NCBI RefSeq assembly: GCF_025950525.1
Contig: NZ_JAPDGS010000002.1
Location: 310,001 to 374,000, forward strand
DNA length: 64,000 nucleotides
Direction: 5' to 3'
Source: Stagnihabitans lacustris
Lineage (GTDB): Bacteria > Pseudomonadota > Alphaproteobacteria > Rhodobacterales > Rhodobacteraceae
Of the stretch, positions 8,815 through 17,623 are shown piece after piece; position 1 is the first letter of the stretch; each line of letters starts with the position of its first letter. Under the pieces are notes generated by a model, which saw nothing but the letters and a program-made list of their open reading frames with translations, did no database searches and was not told where the DNA came from. The position numbers and the translations under genes were made by a program.

Positions 8815-10865
8815 ACGAGGTGATCTTTCAACCGCTGATCGGCGCGCCATGGATCGTGGCTTTGGCCGTCCTGGCTGCGGCCTTGCTGGCCCTTGCCGTT
8901 TGGCGCAGGCTGGCGGCCTGGGCGCTGCGGGCGCTGGCCCTGGGCTGCCTGTTGGTCGCGCTGTGCAATCCCCTGCTGCAGGACGAGGCGCGCAAGCCCC
9001 TGTCCGATATCGTCATTCTGGTCGTCGATGACAGCGCCAGCCAGGACCTGTCAGACCGCGCCTTCCAGACCGCTCAGGCCATCGAGGCGATCAAGGCCCA
9101 GGTCGGGCGCCTGACCAACACGGAACTGCGCATCGTCACCGTGCCCGATGGCGCGCAAAACGCCGGCACCCTTGCGATGGAGGCCCTGTCGCGTGCCGTC
9201 GCCGCCGAGCCTCAGGCCCGGCTGGCCGGTGCGATCCTGCTGACCGATGGCCAGGTCCATGACCTGCAGGCCGTCCCCGCCCTTCCCGCGCCCTTGCAAG
9301 TGCTGCTGACCGGGCGGCAAGGCGACTGGGACCGCCGCTTGCAGATCACCAATGCGCCGGCCTTTGCCATCATGGGCGAGGACAGCGTGGTGAAGTTCCG
9401 CATCGACGACCAGGGCGCGGCACCTTTGGCCGAGACGGTCGATGTCACCATCGCGCTGGACGCCGAACCGCCCGCGACCTTCACCGTGCCTTTGGGGCAG
9501 GAGTTGGAGCTTCCGATCCAGCTGCCCCATGCCGGGATCAACGTGCTGCAGCTTTCGGTGGCAGGCGTCGACGGCGAGCTGACCGACCGCAACAACGCCG
9601 CCGTGGTGCAGATCAACGGCGTCCGCGACCGGCTGAGCGTGCTTCTGGTGTCGGGTGAGCCGAACCCCGGCGAAAGGGTCTGGCGCAACCTGCTGAAATC
9701 GGACCCTCAGGTCGATCTGGTGCATTTCACCATCCTGCGGCCGCCAGAAAAGCAGGACGGGGTTCCGGTCAGTGAACTGTCGCTGATCGCCTTTCCGACC
9801 AAGGAACTGTTTGTCGACAAGATCAAGGATTTCGACCTGATCATCTTTGACCGCTATGCGATGCGGGGCATCCTGCCGATGTCCTATCTGCAAAACGTGG
9901 TGGATTATGTGAACGAGGGCGGCACGGTGCTGGTCGCCGCGGGGCCGGAATTCGGGACGGTGGACAGCCTTTGGCGGTCGCCCCTGGCGCAGGTTCTGCC
10001 GGTCGAGCCGACCTCGGTCATGATCGAAGAGGGCTTTCGCCCCGCCGTCACGGACCTGGGCCGCCGCCATCCCGTGACCGAAGGCCTGGAGGCCTTGGCG
10101 CCCGAAGGCGGCTGGGGCCGTTGGTTCCGCCTGGTCGAGGTCAACCAGATCGCCGGTCAGGCCTTGATGTCGGGGCCGCAGGGGAAACCCTTGCTGGTGC
10201 TGAACCGGGTCGGCAAGGGACGCGTGGCTGTGCTGGCCAGCGACCAAAGCTGGCTTTGGGGCAAGGGGTTCGAGGGCGGCGGGCCGCAGTTGGAGCTTTT
10301 GCGCCGCCTGGGTCACTGGATGCTGAAACAACCCGAGCTGGAAGAAGAGGCGCTGACCGCCTCGGTCGCCGGTCAGACGATGACAGTCAGCCGCCGCACC
10401 GTGCTGGACACGGTGCCTTTGCCGGTGACGGTGACGCTGCCCGATGGGACCGTGACGACGCTGCCCCTGGCAGAGGCATCGCCGGGGGTGTTTCAGGCGG
10501 TCTGGCCCGTGCCGCAACTGGGGCTGTATCGGCTGGCGCAGGGGGAATTGTCTTTGGTGGTCGCCGTGGGTCCCTCGGCACCGAAAGAGTTCGAAGAGAC
10601 CATCGCCACGGCCGATAAACTGGCGCCTTTGGTGGCCGCGACCGTGGGCGGGGTCATGCGGTTGGAGGCGGGGATTCCCGATATCCGCCTGGTGAACCCG
10701 GGCCGCCCGGCGGCAGGCCGCGGCTGGATCGGCATCACCCCCCGCGGCGCCTATGAGGCCGGAGAGATCAGCGTGGCCCCGGTCTTGCCCTCGTGGCTGT
10801 GGCTGATGCTGGCGGGTCTGGCGGCCGTCGGCGCCTGGCTGGTCGAGGGGCGGCGGCGCACTTGA
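8811..10865 (+). CDS. Large membrane protein of the MoxR operon (VWA/glutamine-amidotransferase-like)
   Basis: A 684-residue protein. It has two N-terminal membrane helices (residues ~13-60), then a VWA-like domain (DIVILVVDDSASQDLSDRAF, with DDSAS in place of the canonical DxSxS). A class I glutamine-amidotransferase-like domain follows around LVSGEPNPGERVWRNLL, DLIIFDRYA and YVNEGGTVLVAAGPEFG, with no catalytic Cys visible at the nucleophile position. One C-terminal helix (SWLWLMLAGLAAVGAWLV) precedes a basic tail. The start overlaps the previous stop (ATGA). It closes the four-gene operon, and no function is established for this protein. Confidence 0.85.
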   Translation: MNEVIFQPLIGAPWIVALAVLAAALLALAVWRRLAAWALRALALGCLLVALCNPLLQDEARKPLSDIVILVVDDSASQDLSDRAFQTAQAIEAIKAQVGRLTNTELRIVTVPDGAQNAGTLAMEALSRAVAAEPQARLAGAILLTDGQVHDLQAVPALPAPLQVLLTGRQGDWDRRLQITNAPAFAIMGEDSVVKFRIDDQGAAPLAETVDVTIALDAEPPATFTVPLGQELELPIQLPHAGINVLQLSVAGVDGELTDRNNAAVVQINGVRDRLSVLLVSGEPNPGERVWRNLLKSDPQVDLVHFTILRPPEKQDGVPVSELSLIAFPTKELFVDKIKDFDLIIFDRYAMRGILPMSYLQNVVDYVNEGGTVLVAAGPEFGTVDSLWRSPLAQVLPVEPTSVMIEEGFRPAVTDLGRRHPVTEGLEALAPEGGWGRWFRLVEVNQIAGQALMSGPQGKPLLVLNRVGKGRVAVLASDQSWLWGKGFEGGGPQLELLRRLGHWMLKQPELEEEALTASVAGQTMTVSRRTVLDTVPLPVTVTLPDGTVTTLPLAEASPGVFQAVWPVPQLGLYRLAQGELSLVVAVGPSAPKEFEETIATADKLAPLVAATVGGVMRLEAGIPDIRLVNPGRPAAGRGWIGITPRGAYEAGEISVAPVLPSWLWLMLAGLAAVGAWLVEGRRRT

Positions 10866-10895
10866 CGGCAGGCGCCCGGGGCCTAGGTCGCAGGG

Positions 10896-12419
10896 ATGGA
10901 ACACGCCCGCTTGATTGTCGTTTTCGGGGATCAGCTCTCGACAGAGCTGGCGTCTTTGCGTGGGGCCGACCCTGCCCGCGATGTGGTGATGATGGCCGAA
11001 GTGGCGTCCGAGGCCACGCCCGTGCCGCATAACCCGCAAAAGATCGCCCTGGTCTTTGCCGCGATGCGCAAGTTTGCCCTGCGGTTGCAGGCGCTTGGGT
11101 TTCGGGTTCTGTATACGCGGCTGGATGACGCGGACAACGCGGGCTCCTTGCCCGCAGAGGTCTTGCGGCGGATGGCCGAGACCGGGCTTGACCCCGCAGC
11201 CGTCCTGCCCGGCGACTGGCGTTTGCGCGCGGCGCTGGACGCCCTGCCGATTGCCTGGCTGGAGGACGACCGTTTCATCTGTGGCTCTGCCGACTTTCAA
11301 GCCTGGGCTGCGGACCGCAAATCGCTGCGGATGGAGTGGTTTTACCGCGACATGCGGCGCAAGACGGGCCTGTTGATGGAGGGCGCCAAGCCCTGCGGGG
11401 GGGAGTGGAACTATGACCACGACAACCGCAACAAGGCCGCGCGCGACCTGTTGCGGCCTCAACCCTTGCGGTTCACCCCCGATGCGGTCGTGGCCGAGGT
11501 GCTTGACCTGGTCGAAGCGCGCTTTGCCTCCCATTTCGGGCGGCTGCGGCCCTTTGCCTGGCCCACCGACCGGGATCAGGCCCTGCAGGCGATGGCGCAT
11601 TTCATGGCGCACAGCCTGCCGAGGTTCGGTCAGGAACAGGATGCGATGCTGGCGGGGGAGCCCTGGCTCTCACACTCGCTGCTGTCGCCCTGTCTGAACC
11701 TGGGCCTGCTGTCGCCGCTGGAGGTCTGCAAGGCGGCCGAGGCCGAGTATCACGCGGGCCACGCGCCGATTGCCGCGGTCGAGGGCTTTATCCGCCAGAT
11801 CATCGGCTGGCGGGAATATGTGCGCGGCATCTGGGCGCTGAAGGGGCCAGAGTATCTGCAGTCCAACGCCCTGTCCCATGACGCGCCCTTACCGCCGGTC
11901 TATTGGGGCGGAAAGACCCAGATGCGCTGCATGGCGGATGCCGTGGGCCAGACGCGCGACCTGGCCTATGCCCACCACATCCAGCGGCTGATGGTGACGG
12001 GGAATTTCGCGCTGTTGGCCGGGGTGGACCCGGCCCAGGTGCATGAATGGTATCTGGCCGTCTATATCGACGCCTTCGAATGGGTGGAGGTGCCGAACAC
12101 TTTGGGCATGAGCCAGTTTGCCGATGGCGGGCTTTTGGGGTCGAAACCCTATGTCGCCTCGGGTGCCTATATCGACCGGATGTCGGATTACTGCGGCGGC
12201 TGTCAATACAAGGTGAAGGAGAAGGTCGGAGAAAAGGCCTGCCCGTTCAACCTGCTGTATTGGGAATTCCTGGACCGCCACCGCGAGAGGTTCCAAGGCA
12301 ATCCCCGCATGGCGCAGATGTATCGCACCTGGGACAAGATGGATGACGCCCATTGCGGCCGCGTGCTGGTCGAGGGGCGCGCGCTTCGGGCGCGGATCGC
12401 GGCGGGCGGGGTCGTTTAG
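10896..12419 (+). CDS. phrB: FeS-containing bacterial cryptochrome/photolyase ((6-4) type)
   Basis: A 507-residue flavoprotein of the FeS-BCP group, which repairs (6-4) photoproducts with blue light. Four cysteines at residues 345, 433, 436 and 449 sit at the spacing of the [4Fe-4S] ligands of Agrobacterium PhrB (constant offset of five). The N-terminal antenna domain begins RLIVVFGDQLS. FAD-binding and catalytic regions include FIRQIIGWREYVRG, AYAHHIQRLMVTGNFALL and DAFEWVEVPNTLGMSQFADGG. The His-His pair fits the proposed catalytic site. It starts 30 bases after the MoxR operon with CAGGG as the ribosome site, so readthrough is possible. Confidence 0.93.
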   Translation: MEHARLIVVFGDQLSTELASLRGADPARDVVMMAEVASEATPVPHNPQKIALVFAAMRKFALRLQALGFRVLYTRLDDADNAGSLPAEVLRRMAETGLDPAAVLPGDWRLRAALDALPIAWLEDDRFICGSADFQAWAADRKSLRMEWFYRDMRRKTGLLMEGAKPCGGEWNYDHDNRNKAARDLLRPQPLRFTPDAVVAEVLDLVEARFASHFGRLRPFAWPTDRDQALQAMAHFMAHSLPRFGQEQDAMLAGEPWLSHSLLSPCLNLGLLSPLEVCKAAEAEYHAGHAPIAAVEGFIRQIIGWREYVRGIWALKGPEYLQSNALSHDAPLPPVYWGGKTQMRCMADAVGQTRDLAYAHHIQRLMVTGNFALLAGVDPAQVHEWYLAVYIDAFEWVEVPNTLGMSQFADGGLLGSKPYVASGAYIDRMSDYCGGCQYKVKEKVGEKACPFNLLYWEFLDRHRERFQGNPRMAQMYRTWDKMDDAHCGRVLVEGRALRARIAAGGVV

Positions 12420-12430
12420 CGGCTGATCCC

Positions 12431-12486
12431 GGGGAGGTTTCACACCTCCCCGGACCCCACCGTGGGATATTTATGAAAAGATGAAT
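12431..12486 (+). repeat. Dispersed hairpin/core repeat, copy B
   Basis: Hairpin GGGGAGGT / ACCTCCCC with a TTCAC loop (12431-12451), then GGACCCC, then the core GATATTTATGAAAAGATGAAT to 12486. It lies between the convergent photolyase and 12471 genes. The minus-strand gene takes its last codons and its TAA stop from the core. The hairpin probably terminates the photolyase transcript. Confidence 0.75.
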
Positions 12487-12962
12487 GGGGAGGCGGGGCG
12501 CCGGTTGCGGCGAAGCGCCAGGGTGAGGGCCGTGGCAATTGGCAGAAGGACGGCGGCCAGGAGCCAGAGGAGGGCAAAGAAGGTCTCTTTGCCGTCGGTA
12601 AACTGGCCTTGGGTGCCTTGCAGGTGATCGCAGGCGCTTTGGCCCTGGATCAGCAGCGCCCAGGCGAGGGCGAGGCCCATCCAGCTGGCCCAAAGGGCCA
12701 GGGGGGCTAGCGGCAGGAGCCAAAGGGCAAGGCGGCGGGGGGTGTCGGTTCGGACGGCGATGGAGAGGCAGGCTACGAGGCCGGGCAGGGTGAAAGCCGC
12801 GAGCCAGAGTTGACCCGCGTCGCCTTGGGTGCAGGTGCCGGTTCCCGGCGCCGTCAACAGGACGGCGAGCGACCAGAGCCCGGCGCAAAAGGCCAGGGCG
12901 TTGAAGCGCGGCGCATAGGCCGCGCCCAGCGTCACAAGGGCCAAGGTGGCAAGCTGGATCAC
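12471..12962 (-). CDS. Hypothetical four-helix membrane protein
   Basis: A 163-residue protein I do not recognise. It has four hydrophobic stretches typical of membrane helices (near residues 3-18, 24-38, 80-105 and 130-150), a Cys pair in GTGTCTQGDAG and a Cys in QSACDHL. A basic tail RRNRRP precedes the end. It starts with a GTG overlapping the stop of the DUF599 gene (GTGA), so the pair is one operon. Its final residues (PFIFS) and stop codon come from the core of the dispersed repeat, so the C-terminus may have been altered by repeat insertion. Confidence 0.7.
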   Translation of the reverse strand: MIQLATLALVTLGAAYAPRFNALAFCAGLWSLAVLLTAPGTGTCTQGDAGQLWLAAFTLPGLVACLSIAVRTDTPRRLALWLLPLAPLALWASWMGLALAWALLIQGQSACDHLQGTQGQFTDGKETFFALLWLLAAVLLPIATALTLALRRNRRPASPFIFS

Positions 12963-13654
12963 AGCGTCTCCAGCATCACCTGGCGCGAATGGCTGGCGAA
13001 TTCGCGGCGCAGCATGACGCCGGTGGTGAACAGGGTGGCGGCGATCAGCGCCTCGGGGCCCAGAAGCCAGGCGAGTGCAGCCAGGGCGAAATAGACCCCG
13101 TTCAGGCCGCGGTTGAAACCTCGGGCGGCGGCGATGTTGACCTCGGCGGTTTGCAGGGCGCGGGGCAGGGCCTCGGGGTGGGTGTGGTCGTTGGGAACCG
13201 AGGCCATCATGATGGCGCAATAGCCGAAGAGCCGGTGGCTCCACATGAATTTCAACAGCGAATTGGCCATGAGGCCCACCACGACGATCAGCTTGACGCG
13301 GATTTGCGACGGATCAAGCCCGATGGTCAGGTCGCGCGCCAGGCCCTGCAGCGTCGCCGCATTGCCGATCATCGCCACCCCGCCGCCAATCGCGATCATG
13401 GAACCCGAGACGAAGAAGGCCGTCCCCTGACGAAGCGAGTCGATCAGCGAGATGTCGAAGATCCGGGGGTCGCGGGTCAGGAACTCGACCATGCCGCGGC
13501 GGCGGTAGTCCTTCATCAGATGGCTGACCGAGGGGCGCCAGCCGGGCGGGTGTTCGGCCAGAAAGCCGGTGCCGAGCCAACACAGGATCAGCAAGGCCAG
13601 AGCAAAGGTATCCAGCGCGGTGAAAGCGGGGGAGAGGGGGGCAAGCAGGTTCAT
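12959..13654 (-). CDS. DUF599 family membrane protein
   Basis: A 231-residue inner-membrane protein of the DUF599 family. Family landmarks are WLGTGFLAEHP after the first helix, SVSHLMKDYRRRGM, DISLIDSLRQGTAFFVSG and the segment KFMWSHRLFGYCAIMMAS. About four membrane helices are apparent. The ATG at 13654 is preceded by the divergent glcD promoter region. An overlapping minus-strand frame of more than 1200 codons upstream is only the antisense shadow of glcDEF. Function is unknown. Confidence 0.88.
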   Translation of the reverse strand: MNLLAPLSPAFTALDTFALALLILCWLGTGFLAEHPPGWRPSVSHLMKDYRRRGMVEFLTRDPRIFDISLIDSLRQGTAFFVSGSMIAIGGGVAMIGNAATLQGLARDLTIGLDPSQIRVKLIVVVGLMANSLLKFMWSHRLFGYCAIMMASVPNDHTHPEALPRALQTAEVNIAAARGFNRGLNGVYFALAALAWLLGPEALIAATLFTTGVMLRREFASHSRQVMLETL

Positions 13655-13729
13655 GGCGCCACGATAGGGCGGGCGGCTGATCTTGTCATGGGGTCTCGTG
13701 CGGCATAGCGTGGTGGCCGGAGGTGCCCG

Positions 13730-15169
13730 ATGGATATGCCTGTTCCCGACCGCAAGGTGCTGGAGGCCAAGCCGCAGATCGTGGCGCGGCTGGCCGAAAT
13801 CTTGCCCGCCGATGCGGTGATTTCCGACGCCGAGGGGCTGCGGGTCTATGAATGTGATGCGCTTTCGGCCTATCGCTGTCCGCCGCTTGCCGTTGTGCTG
13901 CCACGGTCGACCGCTGAGGTCTCGGCGGTGCTGGCGGCCTGTTCGGCCTTGGGGGTCAAGGTGGTGCCAAGGGGCGCGGGGACCTCGTTGGCCGGGGGGA
14001 GCCTTCCGACCGAGGATTGCGTGGTTCTGGGGGTCGCCCGGATGAACCGGGTGCTGGAGGCCGATTACGACAACCGCTTTGTCAAGGTGCAGACCGGGCG
14101 GACGAACCTGGCGGTGACGGGCGCCCTGGACGGCTGGTTTTATGCGCCCGACCCCTCCAGCCAGTTGGCCTGTGCGATTGCCGGCAATATCGCGATGAAT
14201 TCGGGCGGGGCGCATTGTCTGAAATATGGGGTGACGGTGAACAACCTGCTGGGCGTCACCGTGGTCCTGATGAGTGGCGAGGTGATCACGCTGGGCGGGC
14301 CTTGGGCGGATGCGGCGGGGCTGGACCTGTTGGGGGTGATCTGCGGGTCGGAGGGCCAGTTGGGCGTCGTCACCGAGGCCTGGTTGCGCATCCTGCCCAA
14401 GCCCGAGGGCGCCTTGCCGGTGATGCTGGGCTTTGGGTCGAACGAGGTGGCGGGGGCCTGCGTGGCCGATATCATCCGGGCGGGCCTTTTGCCCGTGGCG
14501 ATCGAGTTCATGGACCGCCCCTGTATCCGCGCCTGCGAGGCCTTTGCCCATGCCGGTTATCCGGACTGCGAGGCGCTGTTGATCATCGAGGTCGAGGGCA
14601 GCCCGGGCGAGATTGCCGAGCAGCTTGGCCGCATCAAGGCGATTGCCGAGCGGCACGCGCCCGAGGTTTGGCGCGAGGCGGCGAGTGCCGAAGAGGCCGG
14701 GCGCATCTGGCTGGGGCGCAAATCGGCCTTTGGGGCGATGGGCAATATCGCGGATTACATGTGTCTGGACGGGACGATCCCGGTGTCCTCCTTGCCTTAC
14801 GTCCTGCGGCGGATCGGTGAGATGACAGAAGCCGCGGGCCTGGCCGTGGCCAATGTGTTCCATGCGGGGGATGGCAACCTGCATCCGTTGATCCTGTATG
14901 ACGCCAATGCGCCCGGCCAGTTGGAGGCCTGCGAGGCTCTGGGCGCCGAGATCCTGAAGCTGTGCGTCGAGGTCGGCGGCTGTCTGACCGGAGAGCATGG
15001 CGTGGGGGTGGAAAAGCGCGACCTGATGGCGGTGCAGTTTTCGCCCGCCGACCTTGAGGCGCAGATGCGGGTCAAGGATGTGTTTGATCCGGGCTGGCTG
15101 TTGAACCCGGCCAAGGTCTTTCCTCTGGGGGCCAGCGATCCAAGACGTTCCGGGCGGCGTGTGGGTTGA
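13730..15169 (+). CDS. glcD: Glycolate oxidase, FAD-binding subunit GlcD
   Basis: A 479-residue FAD-linked oxidase. GlcD binds FAD and oxidises glycolate to glyoxylate in the membrane-associated GlcDEF complex. The PCMH-type FAD domain shows VVPRGAGTSLAGGSLP, PDPSSQLACAIAGNIAMNSGG and KYGVTVNNLLG. The C-terminal substrate domain contains NVFHAGDGNLHP and GGCLTGEHGVGVEKR with the His residues typical of the family. A GGAGG site seven bases before the ATG sets the start. glcE and glcF follow in the same direction. Confidence 0.95.
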   Translation: MDMPVPDRKVLEAKPQIVARLAEILPADAVISDAEGLRVYECDALSAYRCPPLAVVLPRSTAEVSAVLAACSALGVKVVPRGAGTSLAGGSLPTEDCVVLGVARMNRVLEADYDNRFVKVQTGRTNLAVTGALDGWFYAPDPSSQLACAIAGNIAMNSGGAHCLKYGVTVNNLLGVTVVLMSGEVITLGGPWADAAGLDLLGVICGSEGQLGVVTEAWLRILPKPEGALPVMLGFGSNEVAGACVADIIRAGLLPVAIEFMDRPCIRACEAFAHAGYPDCEALLIIEVEGSPGEIAEQLGRIKAIAERHAPEVWREAASAEEAGRIWLGRKSAFGAMGNIADYMCLDGTIPVSSLPYVLRRIGEMTEAAGLAVANVFHAGDGNLHPLILYDANAPGQLEACEALGAEILKLCVEVGGCLTGEHGVGVEKRDLMAVQFSPADLEAQMRVKDVFDPGWLLNPAKVFPLGASDPRRSGRRVG

Positions 15170-15172
15170 ACC

Positions 15173-15229
15173 CTGGGGGACTTCACGTCCCCCAGACCCC
15201 CTGTGGAGTATTTGGGTAAGTATGAAAGC
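15173..15229 (+). repeat. Dispersed hairpin/core repeat, copy C, between glcD and glcE
   Basis: Hairpin CTGGGGGAC / GTCCCCCAG with a TTCAC loop (15173-15195), spacer, then core GTGGAGTATTTGGG with a TATGAAAGC end at 15203-15229. The core ends on the base before the glcE ATG, so the element forms the whole glcD-glcE gap and the glcE leader. No strong Shine-Dalgarno is left for glcE. Partial termination or altered translation of glcE is a plausible consequence. Confidence 0.75.
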
Positions 15230-16294
15230 ATGAGACCAGTCAACGAGGCGGAAGTTTGCGACATCGTGCGGGGGGCCTTGGTGGCGTCTGGGGGCCTGTC
15301 GCTGCGCGGCGGCGGGACGCGGGGGGTGTTGACCGGCGGCGCGGTGCTGGACCTGTCGGGCCTGGCCGGGGTGCGGCTTTATGAGCCCGGCGCGCTGACC
15401 CTGGTGGCCGGTGCGGGGACGCCCTTGGCCGAGGTCGAGGCGCTGCTTGCGGGGGAACGGCAGCGGCTGGCGTTTGAGCCTCCTGACCTGCGGGCGGTGT
15501 TGGGGCGCGAGGGGGTTTCGACCTTGGGCGGCGTGGTGGCGATGAACGCGGCGGGGCCAAGGCGGATGCAGGGCGGGGCGGCGCGCGATCACCTTTTGGG
15601 GGTGCGGTTTGTCGATGGGACCGGGGCGGTGGTGAAATCGGGCGGGCGGGTGATGAAGAATGTCACCGGGCTGGACCTGGTGCGGTTGATGGCGGGGTCG
15701 CAGGGGACGCTTGGGATTCTGACGGAAGTGGCCTTGAAGGTGCAGGCGATCCCCGAGGCGGGGGTGACTTTGGCGGGGCCAGAGCGGGGGGCCTTGGGGC
15801 TGGCCTGTCTGCGCCGGGCCTTGGGGTCGGCCTTTGACATCTCGGGCGCGGCGATGGGGGCCTTTGGCTGTTGGGTCCGGATCGAGGGCATGGCCGGTTC
15901 GGTCGCCTATCGGGCGGGGCGGTTGAAGGACCTGCTGCCCGGCTGGGAGGAGGTTCCTGCCGATTGGGCCATGGTGCGCGATGCGCCGGTGAGGGGCGCG
16001 CAGGTCTGGCGGCTGTCGGTCATCCCAACCGAGGCCTGGGCGGTGGCACAGGCCTTGCCCGGGGCGGATCTGGCTTTCGACTGGGCGGGGGGGCTGATCT
16101 GGGTGGGCTGCGATCCGGGTTTGGACGTGCGGGCCGCGGTGGCAGGGCGCGGTCATGCGACGATGCTGAAGGGGGAGCTGAAGGGGGAGGCTCGGGCTTG
16201 GGGGGATGAGGCGCCGGGCGTGGCGCGGCTGATGGCGGGGGTGAAGGCGAAGTTCGACCCTCGGGGGGTCTTCAATCCCGGGGGGATGGTCTAG
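15230..16294 (+). CDS. glcE: Glycolate oxidase subunit GlcE
   Basis: A 354-residue second FAD-binding-type subunit of glycolate oxidase. It has the short PCMH domain (LRGGGTRGVLTGG, EGVSTLGGVVAMNAAGPRR, DHLLGVRFVDGTG, GRVMKNVTGLDLVRLMAGSQGTLGI) and lacks the large GlcD C-terminal domain, as expected. The start at 15230 (MRPVNEAEV) was chosen because the in-frame ATG at 15203 lies inside the repeat core. The stop TAG is followed immediately by the glcF ATG. Confidence 0.93.
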   Translation: MRPVNEAEVCDIVRGALVASGGLSLRGGGTRGVLTGGAVLDLSGLAGVRLYEPGALTLVAGAGTPLAEVEALLAGERQRLAFEPPDLRAVLGREGVSTLGGVVAMNAAGPRRMQGGAARDHLLGVRFVDGTGAVVKSGGRVMKNVTGLDLVRLMAGSQGTLGILTEVALKVQAIPEAGVTLAGPERGALGLACLRRALGSAFDISGAAMGAFGCWVRIEGMAGSVAYRAGRLKDLLPGWEEVPADWAMVRDAPVRGAQVWRLSVIPTEAWAVAQALPGADLAFDWAGGLIWVGCDPGLDVRAAVAGRGHATMLKGELKGEARAWGDEAPGVARLMAGVKAKFDPRGVFNPGGMV

Positions 16295-17593
16295 ATGCAG
16301 ACGTTTTTCACGCCGGAGCAGCTGGCCGATCCGGTCACGGCCAAGGCCAACAAGATCCTGCGGTCTTGTGTCCATTGTGGGCTGTGCCAGGCGACCTGTC
16401 CGACCTTCCAGGTGCAGGGCGACGAGTTGGACAGCCCGCGGGGTCGCATCTATCTGATCAAGGAGATGCTGGAACAGGGCCGCCCCGCCGATGCGCGGAC
16501 GGTCAAGCATCTGGATCGGTGCCTGGGGTGTCTGTCTTGCACCTCGACCTGTCCGTCGGGGGTGGATTACGCCCATCTGATCGAACTGGCGCGTGGCCAT
16601 GTCGAGGCGACCTACAAGCGGCCCCTGGGCGACCGGCTGTTGCGCGGGGTGCTCTTGCGGGTGCTGCCCTATCCGGGGCGGTTCCGGTTGGCGCTGTTTG
16701 GCGCGGGGCTGATGCGGCCCTTGGCGCGGTTCCTGCCGGGGCGGCTGAAGGCGATGGTGGCCCTGGCCCCGCGCCGCCTGCCCGCGCTGTCACGCGCCGA
16801 GGACCCGCAGACCTATGCCGTCGCCGCGCCGAAGATGCGGGTCGCGCTGATGACGGGCTGTGCGCAAAAGGCCCTGGACCCCGAGATCAACGAGGCGACC
16901 ATCCGTCTGCTGACACGGTTGGGGGCCGAGGTGGTGATCCCCCAGGGCATCGCCTGTTGCGGCGCGCTGCCGCTGCATATGGGGGCCGAGGCGCGGGCGC
17001 GGGCGCTGGCCTTGGCTCAGGTCCGGGCCGTGATGGCAGAGCATCGCCGCAAGCCGCTGGATGCGCTGGTCATCAACACCTCGGGCTGCGGGACCACGGT
17101 CAAGGATTACGCCGCGCTGTTGGGAACGGCAGAGGCCGCCGTGGTGGCGGCGCTGGCCAAGGATGTCACCGAGGTGGTGGGCGCGCTTGGTCTGCCACAG
17201 GGCAAGGGTGGCCTTAGGGTGGCCTATCACTCCGCCTGTTCGCTGCAGCATGGGCAAAAGATCAAGACCCTGCCCAAAGAGTTGCTGCAGAAGGCGGGCT
17301 TCGAGGTGGTGGAGCCCATCGACGCGCATCTGTGTTGCGGGTCGGCCGGGACCTATAACCTGCTGCAGCCCGAGATGTCGGGGGAATTGCGCAGGCGCAA
17401 GGTGGAGACCTTGATGGCGAAAGGCCCGCAGGTGATTGCGGCGGGCAACCTTGGCTGCATGGTGCAGATTGCCCAAGGTGCAGAGGGGTTGGGTGCGGGC
17501 GTGCCGGTGGTGCATACCGTCAGCCTGTTGGATTGGGCCACAGGCGGGCCGCTGCCAAAGGGTCTGGAACCTGCCGCATTTCCGCCGGGTTAG
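16295..17593 (+). CDS. glcF: Glycolate oxidase iron-sulfur subunit GlcF
   Basis: A 432-residue iron-sulfur subunit that passes electrons from GlcDE toward the quinone pool. Two N-terminal [4Fe-4S] motifs are present, CVHCGLCQATCP and CLGCLSCTSTCP. Two cysteine-rich CCG-type domains follow (GIACCGALPLHMG and HLCCGSAGTYNLL), the pattern of the heterodisulfide-reductase-like family. The gene begins on the base after the glcE stop, so the three subunits are expressed together. Confidence 0.95.
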   Translation: MQTFFTPEQLADPVTAKANKILRSCVHCGLCQATCPTFQVQGDELDSPRGRIYLIKEMLEQGRPADARTVKHLDRCLGCLSCTSTCPSGVDYAHLIELARGHVEATYKRPLGDRLLRGVLLRVLPYPGRFRLALFGAGLMRPLARFLPGRLKAMVALAPRRLPALSRAEDPQTYAVAAPKMRVALMTGCAQKALDPEINEATIRLLTRLGAEVVIPQGIACCGALPLHMGAEARARALALAQVRAVMAEHRRKPLDALVINTSGCGTTVKDYAALLGTAEAAVVAALAKDVTEVVGALGLPQGKGGLRVAYHSACSLQHGQKIKTLPKELLQKAGFEVVEPIDAHLCCGSAGTYNLLQPEMSGELRRRKVETLMAKGPQVIAAGNLGCMVQIAQGAEGLGAGVPVVHTVSLLDWATGGPLPKGLEPAAFPPG

Positions 17594-17623
17594 GCCTGTA
17601 GCCGGACGGAAACCGGAGGTCCC

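Noticed and set aside
6088..8850. Minus-strand open frame of 920 codons
   Set aside because: It mirrors the DUF4159 gene, lacks a ribosome site and has shadow-type composition.
9051..11612. Minus-strand open frame of 853 codons
   Set aside because: It spans the antisense of two unrelated real genes, including the photolyase.
12959..16600. Minus-strand open frame of 1213 codons
   Set aside because: Most of it is the antisense shadow of glcDEF. Only its last 231 codons are a real gene (DUF599).
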